DNA of 64,000 nt from contig NZ_CP115841.1 in the NCBI RefSeq assembly GCF_013318015.2, forward strand, positions 1,302,001-1,366,000. The letters run 5' to 3'. This DNA comes from Agrobacterium tumefaciens. Lineage in GTDB: Bacteria > Pseudomonadota > Alphaproteobacteria > Rhizobiales > Rhizobiaceae. The notes beneath the pieces were generated by a model. That model worked only from the letters and a program-made list of their open reading frames with translations, was not told the origin of the DNA and did no database searches. Both the position numbers and the translations under genes were made by a program. Below, piece after piece: positions 18,653 to 30,409 of this stretch (positions are counted from its first letter, which is position 1; each line of letters starts with the position of its first letter).

Positions 18653-18846
18653 TGCCGCCTTAAGGGCCAGTATGGCGAAGATGAAGGCGTAAAAACCTAG
18701 CCCCAATCACATAAGCGTTTTCAAAACCCCGTTTTTCCAAGGCAAATTCCCTTCAATTTCCCATTGGATTGATTTAAGGAACGCCGATACGTTGCGGGCC
18801 GGACGGCTGGCGACCGCAATGACGTTCCTGTGAGGTTTGCATAACG

Positions 18847-20739
18847 ATGCTCGATTCCCTGAGAAATGCTTCTCGAACCATGGCAGCCAAGCTGCTGCTT
18901 CTCCTGCTTGTTGTTTCGTTTGGCGTCTGGGGCGTCTCCGCATCACTCGTCACCTCCAATTCGCATGCGGTCATGACCGTCGGCGACCAGACGGTCAGCC
19001 CGCAGGAATTCCGCCTCGCCTATCAGCGTCAGGTTTCCGATCTCAGCCGCCAGTTTGGCGCGAGACTGACCACCGAACAGGCCAAGGCCTTCGGCATCGA
19101 CCGTCAGGTGTTCAGCCAGCTTGCGGCGGGTGCCTCGCTGGATGAACTGGCGTCGAAGATGAATCTCGGCCTTTCGGAAGACCGCCTCGCCAATCTCATC
19201 GCCGAAGACCCGGCATTCAAATCGGTTAATGGCCAGTTCGATCGCACCCTGTTCACCGAACGGCTGCGCAATTCCGGCCTGCGCGAAGACGACTATATCA
19301 AGGAACGCAGCAAGGTCGCGGTCAGAAGCCAGATCGTTGAAGCCGTTTCCGATGGTTTCAAGGCACCGCAGGTACTGGTGGACGCACTCAAGCAATACCG
19401 CAACGAACAGCGCTCGGTCGATTACGTCATCCTGTCCAACGCCGTCATTGCGCCGGTCAAGGCGCCGGGCGACGACGTGCTTGCACCCTGGTTTGAAACC
19501 AACAAGGCGAAATATCGCGCGCCCGAGTTCCGCAAGTTCACCTATGTGAAGCTGGAACCATCGGACATTGCCGATCAGGCTTCGGTGACGGATGCGCAGA
19601 TCGCCGACTATTACAACAGCCACAAGGACAGCTTCCGCACCGCCGGTCGCCGCACCGTCGAGCAGCTGACCTTCCCGGAAAAGGAAATGGCAGAAGCCGC
19701 TGCAGAGCAGATCCGCCTCGGCAACACCACCTATGATCAGGTGGTTAAGGATCAGGGCAAGACCGCCTCCGACGTGACGCTTGGCGAATTCACCAAGGAC
19801 ACGATCCCCGACCAGTCGATTGCCGATGCTGCTTTCGCCGTCCAGAAGGATGGCGGCGTGTCTCCGGTCGTGGCAGGCTCCTTCGGCCCGGTCATCCTGC
19901 GCATCACCGGCATCAAGCCGGAAACCACCCGCACGCTGGAAGAAGCGAAAGAGGACATCCGCAAGGACCTCGCCACCGCTGCTGCAGCCGAAGAAGTCAC
20001 CAATGTGCATGACCGTTACGAAGACCTGCGTGCCGGCGGCTCCTCGCTTGCCGATGCGGCAAAGCAGCTGAACCTCAAGCCCGTCACCATCGACGCCATC
20101 GATGCCGCCGGTCTTGATGAAAAGGGCGACGCCATTCAGGACCTGCCCTCGCCGCAGCTTGCCCAGGAAGTCTTCAAGACCGAACCCGGCACCGAAGCCC
20201 TGCCGATCAATCTTGGCCGCGAAGGCTACATCTGGTTCGACGTCGATCAGATCATCCCCGCCCGCGACCGCACGCTTGCCGAAGTGCGCGACGATGTCGT
20301 GGCCGACTGGACGGCAGAGCAGCAGCGCACGGCGCTTGCCACCAAGGCCGACGAGCTGAAGGCACGTGTTGAAAAGGGCGAGACACTGGCAGCGGTGGCT
20401 GGCGAACTCGGCCTTGCCGTCGAGCAGAAATCCGGCCTGCGCCGCACCAGCGAGGACGCGATTTTCGGTCGCCAGACGATTACGGCGGTATTCTCCGGCG
20501 CTGAAGGCATGACGGGCACAGCGGCAGACGCGGATGGTTCCAGCCGCATCCTCTTCAAGGTCACGGCAGTCGACACCAACGCGCCTGCTGATGCGCTTGC
20601 CAATGACGATCAGCAGTTCGCCGCCATCGCCCGCGCGGCCGGCGACGACATGCTCGACCAGATGGTCAACCGCCTGCAGAACGACTACGGTGTGACCATC
20701 AATCAGGCCCTCGCCGATCAGGCGATGGTCGGCTTCTAA
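18847..20739 (+). CDS. ppiD: Membrane-anchored periplasmic foldase (PpiD/SurA_N-parvulin type)
   Basis: A 630-residue protein with the PpiD plan. There is a short cytoplasmic N-terminus ([15 protein letters not shown]), one transmembrane helix at about 15-32, a SurA_N-like chaperone region to about 180, a central parvulin-type PPIase domain at about 250-360 and a long C-terminal region with SurA_N-like repeats. It assists folding of envelope proteins at the outer face of the inner membrane. It stands 16 bases before trpD, an order shared with other rhizobia. Whether the parvulin domain is catalytically active cannot be judged from motifs alone. Confidence 0.9.
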   Translation: MLDSLRNASRTMAAKLLLLLLVVSFGVWGVSASLVTSNSHAVMTVGDQTVSPQEFRLAYQRQVSDLSRQFGARLTTEQAKAFGIDRQVFSQLAAGASLDELASKMNLGLSEDRLANLIAEDPAFKSVNGQFDRTLFTERLRNSGLREDDYIKERSKVAVRSQIVEAVSDGFKAPQVLVDALKQYRNEQRSVDYVILSNAVIAPVKAPGDDVLAPWFETNKAKYRAPEFRKFTYVKLEPSDIADQASVTDAQIADYYNSHKDSFRTAGRRTVEQLTFPEKEMAEAAAEQIRLGNTTYDQVVKDQGKTASDVTLGEFTKDTIPDQSIADAAFAVQKDGGVSPVVAGSFGPVILRITGIKPETTRTLEEAKEDIRKDLATAAAAEEVTNVHDRYEDLRAGGSSLADAAKQLNLKPVTIDAIDAAGLDEKGDAIQDLPSPQLAQEVFKTEPGTEALPINLGREGYIWFDVDQIIPARDRTLAEVRDDVVADWTAEQQRTALATKADELKARVEKGETLAAVAGELGLAVEQKSGLRRTSEDAIFGRQTITAVFSGAEGMTGTAADADGSSRILFKVTAVDTNAPADALANDDQQFAAIARAAGDDMLDQMVNRLQNDYGVTINQALADQAMVGF

Positions 20740-20755
20740 CCGGGGGGCGGAAACG

Positions 20756-21790
<1,035 letters not shown>

Positions 21791-21809
21791 AAGGAATGAG
21801 AGCGAAACC

Positions 21810-22625
21810 ATGAGCGACATTCTGAAAAATATCGAGATCTACAAGCGCGAGGAAATTGCCGCCGCCAAGGCCAGGGTTTCACTTGCCGATCTCAAGGCGA
21901 TGGCCGCAGGCCAGACTGCGCCGCGCGGTTTTTACAAAGCGCTGCGAACAAAGCAGGCTGAGGGCAAATTCGGTCTGATTGCCGAAATCAAGAAGGCCAG
22001 CCCCTCCAAGGGGCTGATCCGCCCGGATTTCGATCCACCGGCACTGGCCGCCGCCTATGAGGCTGGTGGCGCCGCCTGTCTTTCCGTGCTGACGGACACG
22101 CCGAGCTTTCAGGGTGCGCCGGAATTTCTGACGGCTGCCCGCAATGCCTGCACGCTGCCTGCGCTGCGCAAGGATTTCATGTTCGATACCTATCAGGTGC
22201 ATGAGGCCCGCGCCTGGGGCGCGGACTGCATCCTGCTCATCATGGCGTCTCTTTCCGACGATGAGGCGAAACGCCTTGAAGACGAGGCTTTTTCACTCGG
22301 CATGGACGTGCTGGTCGAGGTGCATGATTCGGAAGAAACCGAACGGGCGCTGAAGCTCGCCTCGCCGCTTCTCGGCATCAATAACCGCAATCTGCGCACT
22401 TTCGAGGTCAGCCTCGAAACCAGCGAGAAACTGGCTGGCCTCGTGCCCGCCGATAAGCTGCTGGTCGGCGAAAGCGGCATCTTCACCTATGAGGATTGCC
22501 AGCGCCTCGAAAAGAGCGGCATCAGCACCTTCCTCGTCGGCGAAAGCCTGATGCGCAAGGACGATGTGACAGCAGCTACCAAAACCCTGCTAACCGGCCA
22601 ATCCGGCGTTCTGGCGGCGGAATGA
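21810..22625 (+). CDS. trpC: Indole-3-glycerol phosphate synthase
   Basis: From ATG 21810 the protein has 271 residues and is a TIM barrel. The catalytic Lys lies in [10 protein letters not shown] near 57, with [19 protein letters not shown] near 120, [13 protein letters not shown] near 188 and LVGESGIF near 222. It is monofunctional, without TrpF fusion. It is cotranscribed with trpD upstream and moaC seven bases downstream. Confidence 0.96.
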   Translation: MSDILKNIEIYKREEIAAAKARVSLADLKAMAAGQTAPRGFYKALRTKQAEGKFGLIAEIKKASPSKGLIRPDFDPPALAAAYEAGGAACLSVLTDTPSFQGAPEFLTAARNACTLPALRKDFMFDTYQVHEARAWGADCILLIMASLSDDEAKRLEDEAFSLGMDVLVEVHDSEETERALKLASPLLGINNRNLRTFEVSLETSEKLAGLVPADKLLVGESGIFTYEDCQRLEKSGISTFLVGESLMRKDDVTAATKTLLTGQSGVLAAE

Positions 22626-22632
22626 TGCGCCG

Positions 22633-23124
22633 ATGAGCGAGGCGACAAAGCTCACCCATATCGATGCGAGCGGCGAGGCCCATATGGTCGATGTCGGCGA
22701 CAAAGCCGAGACCGTCCGTGTCGCCGTTGCCGAAGGCTTCGTGAAGATGAAGCCGGAAACGCTGGCGCTCATCCGCGATGGCAACGCCAAGAAGGGTGAC
22801 GTCATCGGCACAGCCCGGCTCGCGGGCATCATGGCAGCCAAGCAGACGGCAAACCTCATTCCGCTCTGCCACCCGCTGATGCTGACCAAGGTGGCGGTGG
22901 ACATTACCGAAGACGCTGCCCTGCCTGGCCTGCGGGTAGAGGCCATGGTGAAGCTTTCCGGCAAGACGGGCGTGGAGATGGAGGCGCTGACCGCCGTGTC
23001 CATCGCCTGCCTGACCATTTACGACATGGCCAAAGCCGCCGACAAGGCGATGGAGATCGTCAATATCCGCCTTCTCGAAAAGAGCGGCGGCAAGTCGGGC
23101 GATTTCCGGCGACAGGAGACCTGA
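22633..23124 (+). CDS. moaC: Cyclic pyranopterin monophosphate synthase
   Basis: MoaC converts 3',8-cH2GTP (made by MoaA) to cPMP in molybdenum cofactor synthesis. The 163-residue protein starts [20 protein letters not shown] and contains [13 protein letters not shown] near 76 and the active-site [19 protein letters not shown] near 115. Its stop immediately precedes the moeA ATG. moaA itself lies 6 kb away at 29207. Confidence 0.97.
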   Translation: MSEATKLTHIDASGEAHMVDVGDKAETVRVAVAEGFVKMKPETLALIRDGNAKKGDVIGTARLAGIMAAKQTANLIPLCHPLMLTKVAVDITEDAALPGLRVEAMVKLSGKTGVEMEALTAVSIACLTIYDMAKAADKAMEIVNIRLLEKSGGKSGDFRRQET

Positions 23125-24342
23125 ATGAAGCCACTGCTGCCCGTGGATGAGGCCGTAACGCGTCTTCTGGATGCGGCGGTTCCTGTGGTTGACAGTGAAA
23201 CCCTTCCGCTCGCCGAATGCGATGGCCGCGTCCTTGCGGCTGACCTTGCGGCGCGTCTGACCCAGCCGCCTTTCGATGCCTCGGCCATGGACGGCTATGC
23301 GCTGCGCAGTGCCGATGCGCCACAAATCGGGTCAGTCCTCACCGTCATAGGCCAGGCTGCCGCAGGCCACGCTTTCGCGGGCACGGTGGGTAAAGGCGAG
23401 GCCGTGCGTATCTTTACCGGCGCACCGGTGCCAGCGGGTGCGGATGCCATTCTCATTCAGGAAGATGCCGAGCTTCTCGGCGAGGGCAGAATCCGCACCG
23501 CTTTCGACATCACCGCCGGGCGCCACATTCGCCCGCGCGGACAGGATTTTGCCGAGGGCGACACGGTTTTGAAGTCCGGGCGCGAACTCGGCTTCACCGA
23601 TCTTACCGTTGCGGCGGCGATGAATCACGCAACGCTTGCCGTCTATCGCAAGCCACTGGTCGCCATCCTTGCCACCGGCGACGAATTGCTACCGCCCGGA
23701 AGCACGCCCCTTCCCGCCCAGATCATCGCCTCGAACACCTTCGGTGTCGCCGCACTTGCGCGGGCAGCCGGTGCCGAGGTTCTCGATCTCGGCATTATAC
23801 CCGACAACGACACGCTGATCCGCGCCGCCATCGGCAAGGCTGTCGCGGCAAAGGCCGATGTGCTCGTGACGCTCGGCGGCGCCTCTGTCGGCGACCATGA
23901 TCTCGTTCAGGCGGCGCTTAAGGCCGAAGGCATGCAGCTCGATTTCTGGCGCATTGCCATGCGTCCTGGAAAACCGCTGATGGTGGGTGCCATCGATGCC
24001 ATGCAGGTTCTGGGCCTGCCAGGAAATCCAGTCGCGAGCCTCGTCTGCGGCCTGCTGTTCCTCGAGCCACTGCTCCACAGAATCGCCCGCCGCATTCCGC
24101 CGCAACGCGTCACCACAGCCCGAACCGCCACACCGCTGAAGGCGAACGATCACCGGCAGGATTATCTTCGCTCCCGTTTCAGCGCCGATGACAACGGCGC
24201 TCTGGTGGCGCAAGCCTATGCCAAACAGGATTCATCCATGATGAACATACTGGCACATTCAGACGGCCTGATCGTGCGCCCGCCAAATGCGCCGGCAGTT
24301 GACGCCGGTGCGGAATGCTCGGTGATACGGCTTAGAGCCTGA
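23125..24342 (+). CDS. moeA: Molybdopterin molybdenumtransferase
   Basis: MoeA inserts molybdate into adenylylated molybdopterin. The 405-residue protein has the MoeA N-terminal domain ([10 protein letters not shown] near 52), [18 protein letters not shown] near 93, the MoCF-binding motif TGDELLPPG near 187, GGASVGDHD near 252 and [10 protein letters not shown] near 275. It directly abuts moaC. It is the last gene of the ppiD-trpD-trpC-moaC-moeA run. Confidence 0.96.
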   Translation: MKPLLPVDEAVTRLLDAAVPVVDSETLPLAECDGRVLAADLAARLTQPPFDASAMDGYALRSADAPQIGSVLTVIGQAAAGHAFAGTVGKGEAVRIFTGAPVPAGADAILIQEDAELLGEGRIRTAFDITAGRHIRPRGQDFAEGDTVLKSGRELGFTDLTVAAAMNHATLAVYRKPLVAILATGDELLPPGSTPLPAQIIASNTFGVAALARAAGAEVLDLGIIPDNDTLIRAAIGKAVAAKADVLVTLGGASVGDHDLVQAALKAEGMQLDFWRIAMRPGKPLMVGAIDAMQVLGLPGNPVASLVCGLLFLEPLLHRIARRIPPQRVTTARTATPLKANDHRQDYLRSRFSADDNGALVAQAYAKQDSSMMNILAHSDGLIVRPPNAPAVDAGAECSVIRLRA

Positions 24343-24842
24343 CGGGACATATTCCGGCGGCAGACAAAACAACGCATTGTTTCAAAATCTTGCGCAATTT
24401 TCACCGCAAGTAGTCACAGAAATGAGACGAGCTGCAGCCACTTCTGTTGAGACGACGTAATAAAAACTGTAACGTTGCTGTATCCGGACACGCGCGAAGA
24501 AGTTCGTTGCTTATAAGCGGCGTCTTGCCAGATGAAAAACTCCGCGCCCCAACCAACTCCCGACTATCACCCTGCGTTGTTGTGCCGAAATAAATCACCC
24601 GAAAATCACTATCGGGATTGACAGAATAAATACGAAGCTGGCACCAAGACGAGCAGTAGAAATCAAAAAACTCCGGAACTTCCTGGAAATGAGAATTACT
24701 TATAATTATCAACTAAATAAGATAAAAATTGCCGAAGATCAAATTTCAGGGAATAAAAATTAGTTTCCCATAAATTAAGCTTTTCAAAACGGCCTACATA
24801 ATAATAATCATAGTCGATAAGCAGACTCACTGGAGTTTCTTG
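24343..24842. other. AT-rich intergenic region between moeA and the diguanylate cyclase gene
   Basis: About 500 bases, clearly lower in GC than its surroundings, especially 24580-24830. No frame here has an RBS plus recognisable family features. The right end (ATAATAATCATAGTCGATAAG) probably carries the promoter of the downstream gene. Confidence 0.55.
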
Positions 24843-25913
24843 ATGAACACGGCATCCACGCCCAAATCCACGGGGCCCGACATCGCCGGGCAGATTGCCT
24901 ATGCCATGCGGAGCATGGGTGTGTCGCCGATCCCGCGCAACTATAGTCTTTTTTACGAAGCCTATATCGGCTCGAACCCGGCGCTGACGAGGGATCTGGC
25001 GGCACTGGGAAACCGGGTGACGCAGGAGGATCTAGACGAACTGTCCACGCGGTACGGGGAAGGCAATCCCATCGCCTCGATCGACGACGCGCACGAGAAG
25101 CTGCGGCGTGAACTGGAGGCGCTTCTCGGAACGCTGAGGCGCGAACAGTCCTCCATCGAGAACTACAACAGAATTCTCGGCGAAACCCGTCAGCGCATTG
25201 ACGACAAGACCGTATCGAGCACCAATATCCTGAAAAATGCGGTCTCGCTGCTGGCCGAGGCCACCGGCTCGAAAATCATCGATGGCGAAAAGGCGTTCAA
25301 CGACGTCAACCGCCATGCCGAGGAAATGCAACAGGTGCGTCTGGAGCTGGATGAATACAAGCGCATCGCCAATACCGATTCGCTGACGCGCCTTTCCAAC
25401 CGTCGCGCTTTCGATGACAGGCTGGCCTCCGTGTACAACAGCTCCATCGGCCTGCAATATACGACGCTCATCCTGCTCGACATCGACCATTTCAAGCGGA
25501 TCAACGATACGTTCGGCCACCCGGTCGGCGACAAGATACTGGCCACCGTCGCCTCCGTCATCCGCGCCAATGTCCGCAAGGACGGCTTCGTCGCCAGAAG
25601 CGGCGGCGAGGAATTCGCCATCATTCTTGATGGCAACACGCCGGAAGAAGTCATGGTGATCTGTGAGCGCATCCGCCTGTCGCTGGAAAGCACGCCGTTC
25701 CGCAATTCAAGATCGGGCGCCGACTACGGTACGGTGACGATCTCGATCGGCTTCGCCTCCGCCTCGCAGGCAAACAATCCGGGCGAACTTTACGGACATG
25801 CCGATATGGCACTTTACCACGCCAAGGAAACCGGCAGGAACCGTTCCGTCATTTACGAGGACGGCATGCAGAAGAACTATATCGGCAAGAACTGGCTGAT
25901 TTATCGGACGTGA
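24843..25913 (+). CDS. dgcB: Diguanylate cyclase (GGDEF domain), DgcB-like
   Basis: This enzyme makes c-di-GMP from two GTP, promoting surface attachment. The 356-residue cytoplasmic protein has an uncharacterised helical N-terminal region (about 1-165, with coiled-coil-like heptads around 80-165) and a C-terminal GGDEF domain. The domain contains DSLTRLSNRRAF near 180, LLDIDHFKRINDTFGH near 213 and the active GGEEF near 254. The RxxD product-inhibition site five residues before GGEEF is not present (the position reads RKDG). GGAG precedes ATG 24843. The name follows its position and likeness to the A. tumefaciens attachment-related enzyme Atu1691, from memory. Confidence 0.85.
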   Translation: MNTASTPKSTGPDIAGQIAYAMRSMGVSPIPRNYSLFYEAYIGSNPALTRDLAALGNRVTQEDLDELSTRYGEGNPIASIDDAHEKLRRELEALLGTLRREQSSIENYNRILGETRQRIDDKTVSSTNILKNAVSLLAEATGSKIIDGEKAFNDVNRHAEEMQQVRLELDEYKRIANTDSLTRLSNRRAFDDRLASVYNSSIGLQYTTLILLDIDHFKRINDTFGHPVGDKILATVASVIRANVRKDGFVARSGGEEFAIILDGNTPEEVMVICERIRLSLESTPFRNSRSGADYGTVTISIGFASASQANNPGELYGHADMALYHAKETGRNRSVIYEDGMQKNYIGKNWLIYRT

Positions 25914-26009
25914 GAAGGATGGCGCCGGTTAGTGAGCATATTGAATGCAGTGCTCCCTCCGCCCCCACGCCCTGTTGCGTGAGCACCTGTTGCTGCGGCA
26001 AAAGACACG

Positions 26010-26618
26010 TCACCACATGGTCTTCGCCGCCCGAACCGCCCATTCGCGGTCATAAGTCTCCTGATCGAACTCCGCCTTGGCGGCTTTGAGCAGGCTGCCG
26101 GGTGTGGGCAGTGACGCGGGTTCCACGAAGTTATCGGGGTTCCACAGTTCCGAGCGCATCAAGGCCCTCGCGCACTGGAAATAGACCTCGTCGATTTCGA
26201 CCACAATGACGGTGCGCGGGTGTTTTCCGTCCATTTCGAAGCTTTGCAGCAGATCAGGTGCGACCGAAACGACAGCGCGGCCGTTGATGCGCATCGTTGT
26301 ATTCGAGCCCGGGATCAGGAACATCAGCGCCACGCGTGGATCGCGGACGATGTTCAAAAGCGAATCGACGCGGTTGTTGCCGCGCCAGTCGGGCAAAAGC
26401 ACCGTCCTGTCGTCGGCCACCCTTACCACACCGCCCTTGTCGCCGCGCGGCGAACAGTCCATGCCTTCCGGCCCGACAGTCGCCAGCGCCAGAAATGGCG
26501 AAGCCTCGATCATCTGCCGGTATTCGGCGGTCAGCGTGGCTGTCACCTTCGCGATAGATGCCTCGCTTGTGCCATCGTAGATGGCCTTCAATTCCTCAAC
26601 CGTGCGAATGACCGTCAT
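26010..26618 (-). CDS. PPOX-family FMN-dependent flavoprotein
   Basis: From ATG 26618 the protein has 202 residues with the split-barrel FMN-binding fold of pyridoxamine-phosphate-oxidase-like proteins: FLALATVGPEGMDCSPRGDKGG near 42 (two adjoining blocks), LPDWRGNNRVDSLLNIV near 75 and VALMFLIPGSNTTMRINGRA near 97. It lacks the PNPOx C-terminal signature and is probably not PdxH. It resembles the MSMEG_1061-type family. It is 52 bases downstream of the Kef-type gene and may share its transcript. Substrate unknown. Confidence 0.8.
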   Translation of the reverse strand: MTVIRTVEELKAIYDGTSEASIAKVTATLTAEYRQMIEASPFLALATVGPEGMDCSPRGDKGGVVRVADDRTVLLPDWRGNNRVDSLLNIVRDPRVALMFLIPGSNTTMRINGRAVVSVAPDLLQSFEMDGKHPRTVIVVEIDEVYFQCARALMRSELWNPDNFVEPASLPTPGSLLKAAKAEFDQETYDREWAVRAAKTMW

Positions 26619-26670
26619 TGTGCGCTCCAACTCCTGCAATCAATCTGCCCCACCCATAAATCAGGGCGCG

Positions 26671-28482
26671 TTATTCCTCTGCCGCTTCCGCTTTTTCCCG
26701 CTCCGCCCGCTCGCGCGCGGTGCGTGCAGCAACGAGGTCCGCCGGCTGGGAATTGCCGCGGATCAGCGACCGGCCCGCATAAATACCGCCGACGACTTCC
26801 ATCGCGAAACGTTCCTCGTCGCGGTCGCGGAACTCCTCCACCAAGCGGGCAGCATCTTCACGCTCCTCGCCCATGGCGCCAAGCACTTCCTCGCTGAAAT
26901 TCATCGCCGATTCCAGAGTCTCGCGGATCTGGTAATCCACGCCGGCCTTCACAAGATCGATTGCGTGGCCACGGTCATAGGCACGGGCAAGAACGGGAAC
27001 CAGCGGAAACTCATGCTTGACGATCTCCGCGATCCGCACAGCGGCTTCCTTGTCGTCGACGCAGATCAGCACCGCACGCGCGGTGCTTGCCCCGGCGGCA
27101 TGCAGGATTTCCGCGCGTGAGCCATCGCCATAATAGACCTTGAAACCGAATTCCGCAGCATCGCGCACAAAGTCGGCATCCTTGTCGATCAGCGACAGCG
27201 TGTAGCCACGCGCGAGAAGCGGCTGGCTGACAATCTGGCCGAAACGCCCGAAACCGATCAGCAGAATGCTGCCCTCGACATTTTCCGGCACGTCGAGATC
27301 ATCGGTCTTGGGAACGGCCGCCGGCACCAGCCGGTCGTGCAGAATGACCATCAGCGGCGTCAGCACCATCGAGATGATGATGGTCGCCGTCAGGATGGCG
27401 TTGGCTTCGCGGTCGAGGATGCCGGCGCTGACAGCGGCAGAATAGAGCACGAAGGCGAATTCACCACCCTGAGCCATCAAAACAGCCCGCTCCAGGCTTT
27501 CGCGCCTGGTGGTGCCGAGCGCCCGCGCCACGCCGTAGATCAGGAATGCCTTAAGCAGCATGTAACCTGCGACGCTGACGACCACGAGCTGCCAGTTCGA
27601 CGCAATGACGGCAAGATCGATCGCCATGCCGACGCCGAGAAAGAACAGGCCGAGCAGAATGCCGCGAAACGGCTCGATATCTGCTTCCAGCTGATGGCGG
27701 AACGACGATTCGGACAGGAGCACACCAGCCAGAAACGCGCCCATCGCCATGGAAAGACCGCTGACCTGCATCAACAGCGCCGAACCGAGCACCACCAGCA
27801 AAGCGGCGGCCGTCATTACCTCGCGCGCACCGGACGCCGCCAGCAGGCGGAAGAACGGGTTGAGAAGATAACGCCCGGCCAGAATGAGCGCGCCGACGGC
27901 GGCAAGCGCGATGCCGACGGAAATCCAGCGCTCCGAGGGTGTGACGTGCTCGCCACCAGCACCGAGGAAGGCAACGAGCGCCAGAAGCGGCACGATGGCG
28001 AGATCCTCAAACAGCAGGATGGCGATGATGCGCTGGCCCTTGAGGCTGGACATGCTGTTGCGTTCCTGCAGCATCTGCATGACGATTGCCGTGGAAGTCA
28101 GCACGAAGCCGGTACCGGCGACAAATGACATGATGAGCGGAAAGCCGAGACTGACGCCAACCATCGTCAGACCCGCCATACAGACCAGCACCTGCAGCGC
28201 GCCAAGCCCGAAAATATCCTGCCGCATGGACCACAGCCGTGACGGCTGCATTTCAAGGCCGATGATGAACAGGAACATCACCACGCCGAGTTCGGCGATA
28301 TGAAGGATCGCCTGTGAATCGGAAAAGAAGCCGAAGCCATATGGCCCGATCACCAGGCCGGCGGCCAGATAACCCAGCACCGAACCGAGGCCGATGCGCT
28401 TGAAAATCGGCGCGGCCACCACGCCCGCCGCCAAAAGCACGACCACCTGGGCCAGATCATTCCCGTTCGCTTCGACCGCCAC
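26671..28482 (-). CDS. Kef-type CPA2 monovalent cation:proton antiporter
   Basis: A 603-residue protein with an N-terminal Na/H exchanger domain of about twelve transmembrane helices (residues about 8-385) and a C-terminal TrkA-N (RCK) nucleotide-binding domain starting ILLIGFGRFGQIVSQPLL near 407. A charged tail rich in Glu and Arg follows. It is comparable to KefB/KefC and probably exports K+ under electrophile or pH stress. No KefF/KefG ancillary protein is adjacent. Glutathione regulation cannot be read from the sequence, so the gene symbol is left blank. Confidence 0.88.
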   Translation of the reverse strand: MAVEANGNDLAQVVVLLAAGVVAAPIFKRIGLGSVLGYLAAGLVIGPYGFGFFSDSQAILHIAELGVVMFLFIIGLEMQPSRLWSMRQDIFGLGALQVLVCMAGLTMVGVSLGFPLIMSFVAGTGFVLTSTAIVMQMLQERNSMSSLKGQRIIAILLFEDLAIVPLLALVAFLGAGGEHVTPSERWISVGIALAAVGALILAGRYLLNPFFRLLAASGAREVMTAAALLVVLGSALLMQVSGLSMAMGAFLAGVLLSESSFRHQLEADIEPFRGILLGLFFLGVGMAIDLAVIASNWQLVVVSVAGYMLLKAFLIYGVARALGTTRRESLERAVLMAQGGEFAFVLYSAAVSAGILDREANAILTATIIISMVLTPLMVILHDRLVPAAVPKTDDLDVPENVEGSILLIGFGRFGQIVSQPLLARGYTLSLIDKDADFVRDAAEFGFKVYYGDGSRAEILHAAGASTARAVLICVDDKEAAVRIAEIVKHEFPLVPVLARAYDRGHAIDLVKAGVDYQIRETLESAMNFSEEVLGAMGEEREDAARLVEEFRDRDEERFAMEVVGGIYAGRSLIRGNSQPADLVAARTARERAEREKAEAAEE

Positions 28483-28642
28483 ACATCACCCCGTTTAAAT
28501 TGATAGAACGAGGGTGTTCCCTCCCTCACTTCCTAGCGCATCAGTATGAAAATCGAAAATGATTTTACAGAAGGACGATGCGCAGATTCAACGGGTTATT
28601 TGTCCATAAGGCATGCGGGCTTCAGATGCCGCTGCCCTTCTC

Positions 28643-28675
28643 CCCTCATTCCCGTGCTTGTCACAGGAATGAGGG
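28643..28675. repeat. Palindromic repeat (CCCTCATTCC...GGAATGAGGG family)
   Basis: Ten-base arms CCCTCATTCC and GGAATGAGGG enclose cgtgcttgtcaca. Outer bases CTC...GAG extend the symmetry. It is the same family as 12534 and 50339 and lies upstream of the Kef-type gene. Confidence 0.8.
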
Positions 28676-28704
28676 TGGGGAGTGTCCGCAGGCCTTGCGC
28701 CCGC

Positions 28705-29073
28705 CTACCGGGATAGCGGTTCCCTGCTCAAGCCCTTTTCGGCGAGCTGTCGCTCATAATCGGCAAACGATGCGTCGCCGGTCTCTCCCAGTTCCTTTAG
28801 ATATCTCCAGGTGAAGATGCCGCTGTCATGGCCGTCGTCGAAGACGATGCGGACGGCATAATTGCCCGTCGCCATCATGGAGCGGATCGTCACGTTGCGC
28901 TTGCCGGGAACAGTGACCTTCTGGCCCGGCCCGTGGCCCTGCACTTCCGCGGAGGGTGAAAGCACGCGCAGCATCTCGGCACCAAGCCGATAGACGCTTC
29001 CATCATCGAAGGAAACGGTCAGTTGCCGCCGGTCTTTCGACACAAGCAGTTCAGTCGGCCAGGCATCACTCAT
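28705..29073 (-). CDS. DUF971 (gamma-butyrobetaine hydroxylase-like N-terminal) domain protein
   Basis: This 122-residue stand-alone DUF971 protein has [21 protein letters not shown] at the start (two adjoining blocks) and [20 protein letters not shown] near 72, the characteristic DxGIFxWxYL motif. The domain is also found fused to Mrp-type Fe-S scaffold proteins, hinting at Fe-S or metal-related roles. It is transcribed away from moaA. Confidence 0.88.
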   Translation of the reverse strand: MSDAWPTELLVSKDRRQLTVSFDDGSVYRLGAEMLRVLSPSAEVQGHGPGQKVTVPGKRNVTIRSMMATGNYAVRIVFDDGHDSGIFTWRYLKELGETGDASFADYERQLAEKGLSREPLSR

Positions 29074-29206
29074 TTTTCACTTCCGCAAGCTCGTCTTATG
29101 CGTCAGAATTACGGACTTGCCTCGCGATAGGCAAGTCACTACATCACCTGTAAAGCACATGCCCGGCAATCTTGTGCCCGGCGCATCGCGCAGTGAGGAC
29201 GGAGAC

Positions 29207-30256
29207 GTGAACAGTTTCCCCGGATCGCTCGAAAGAGCGCAGTCCCTGACGGAAAACAAAGCACCGATGGTGGACCCTTTCGGCCGGTCCATAACCTATC
29301 TGCGCGTTTCCGTGACAGACCGCTGCGATTTCCGCTGTACCTACTGCATGTCCGAACACATGACCTTCCTGCCGAAGAAGGACCTTCTGACGCTGGAGGA
29401 ACTCGACCGGCTCTGTTCCGTCTTCATTCAAAGGGGCGTGCGCAAGCTGAGGCTGACCGGCGGCGAGCCGCTGGTGCGCAAGAACATCATGATGCTGGTG
29501 AGGAACCTCGGCCGCCATATTGGCACCGGCGCGCTGGATGAGCTGACGCTGACCACCAACGGTTCGCAGCTTGCGAAATTCGCCGCTGAACTCGCCGATT
29601 GCGGCGTGCGGCGCATCAACGTCTCGCTCGATACGCTGGACCCGAAGAAATTCCGCGAGATCACCCGCTGGGGCGATATCGACCGTGTGATGGAAGGGCT
29701 GGATGCCGCGCAGGCCGCCGGCGTCAAGATCAAGCTCAATGCTGTCGCGCTGAAGGACTTCAACGAGACTGAAATTCCCGAGCTGATGCGTTTCGCCCAT
29801 GGTCGCGGTATGGACCTGACTGTCATCGAGACCATGCCGATGGGCGAGATCGAGGAAGATCGTACCGATCGCTACCTGCCGCTTTCCAGGCTGCGCGCCG
29901 ATCTGGAACAAAGCTTCACGCTTGTTGACAACGACTACCAGACCGGCGGCCCTGCCCGCTACGTGACGGTGAAGGAAACCGGCGGCAGGCTCGGTTTCAT
30001 CACACCCATGACCCATAATTTCTGCGAAAGCTGCAACCGCGTCCGCCTCACCTGCACCGGCACGCTCTATATGTGTCTCGGGCAGGACGATGCCGCCGAC
30101 CTTCGCACGGCGATGCGCGCTTCCGACAGCGACGCCTATCTCTCGGGCGCCATAGACGAGGCCATTCTGCGTAAGCCGAAAGGGCATGATTTCATCATTG
30201 ACCGCACCCACAAGCGCCCCGCTGTCGCCCGCCATATGAGTGTGACCGGCGGCTGA
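29207..30256 (+). CDS. moaA: GTP 3',8-cyclase
   Basis: MoaA is a radical SAM enzyme that starts molybdenum cofactor synthesis. From GTG 29207 the protein has 349 residues. The N-terminal cluster motif CDFRCTYCM is at about 36-44, LTGGEPLVR near 83, and the C-terminal cluster [11 protein letters not shown] plus a later Cys (YMCL) near 275-295. The C-terminus ends in GG as in active MoaA. GAGGA at 29195-29199 supports the GTG; in-frame ATGs at 29117 and 29159 would add 30 or 16 residues outside the usual family start. Confidence 0.93.
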   Translation: MNSFPGSLERAQSLTENKAPMVDPFGRSITYLRVSVTDRCDFRCTYCMSEHMTFLPKKDLLTLEELDRLCSVFIQRGVRKLRLTGGEPLVRKNIMMLVRNLGRHIGTGALDELTLTTNGSQLAKFAAELADCGVRRINVSLDTLDPKKFREITRWGDIDRVMEGLDAAQAAGVKIKLNAVALKDFNETEIPELMRFAHGRGMDLTVIETMPMGEIEEDRTDRYLPLSRLRADLEQSFTLVDNDYQTGGPARYVTVKETGGRLGFITPMTHNFCESCNRVRLTCTGTLYMCLGQDDAADLRTAMRASDSDAYLSGAIDEAILRKPKGHDFIIDRTHKRPAVARHMSVTGG

Positions 30257-30409
30257 ACCTGTTTCTCGTCCACCCACCCATTTAAGCGGTTGAAATGCCG
30301 GCTTGGCCGTGTCAGGTCTCTTGGCATGGAGGAATGCGCGGTCCCGCCCGGCGGGCGACCCCTGAGAGGAATTTGGGGTTAGGCTGCGCATGGTCTGGGA
30401 CAGTATGAA

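Noticed and set aside
24401..24712. Possible 103-residue reverse-strand protein in the moeA-dgcB gap
   Set aside because: The frame has no clear RBS, unusual composition and no recognisable family; more likely non-coding AT-rich DNA.
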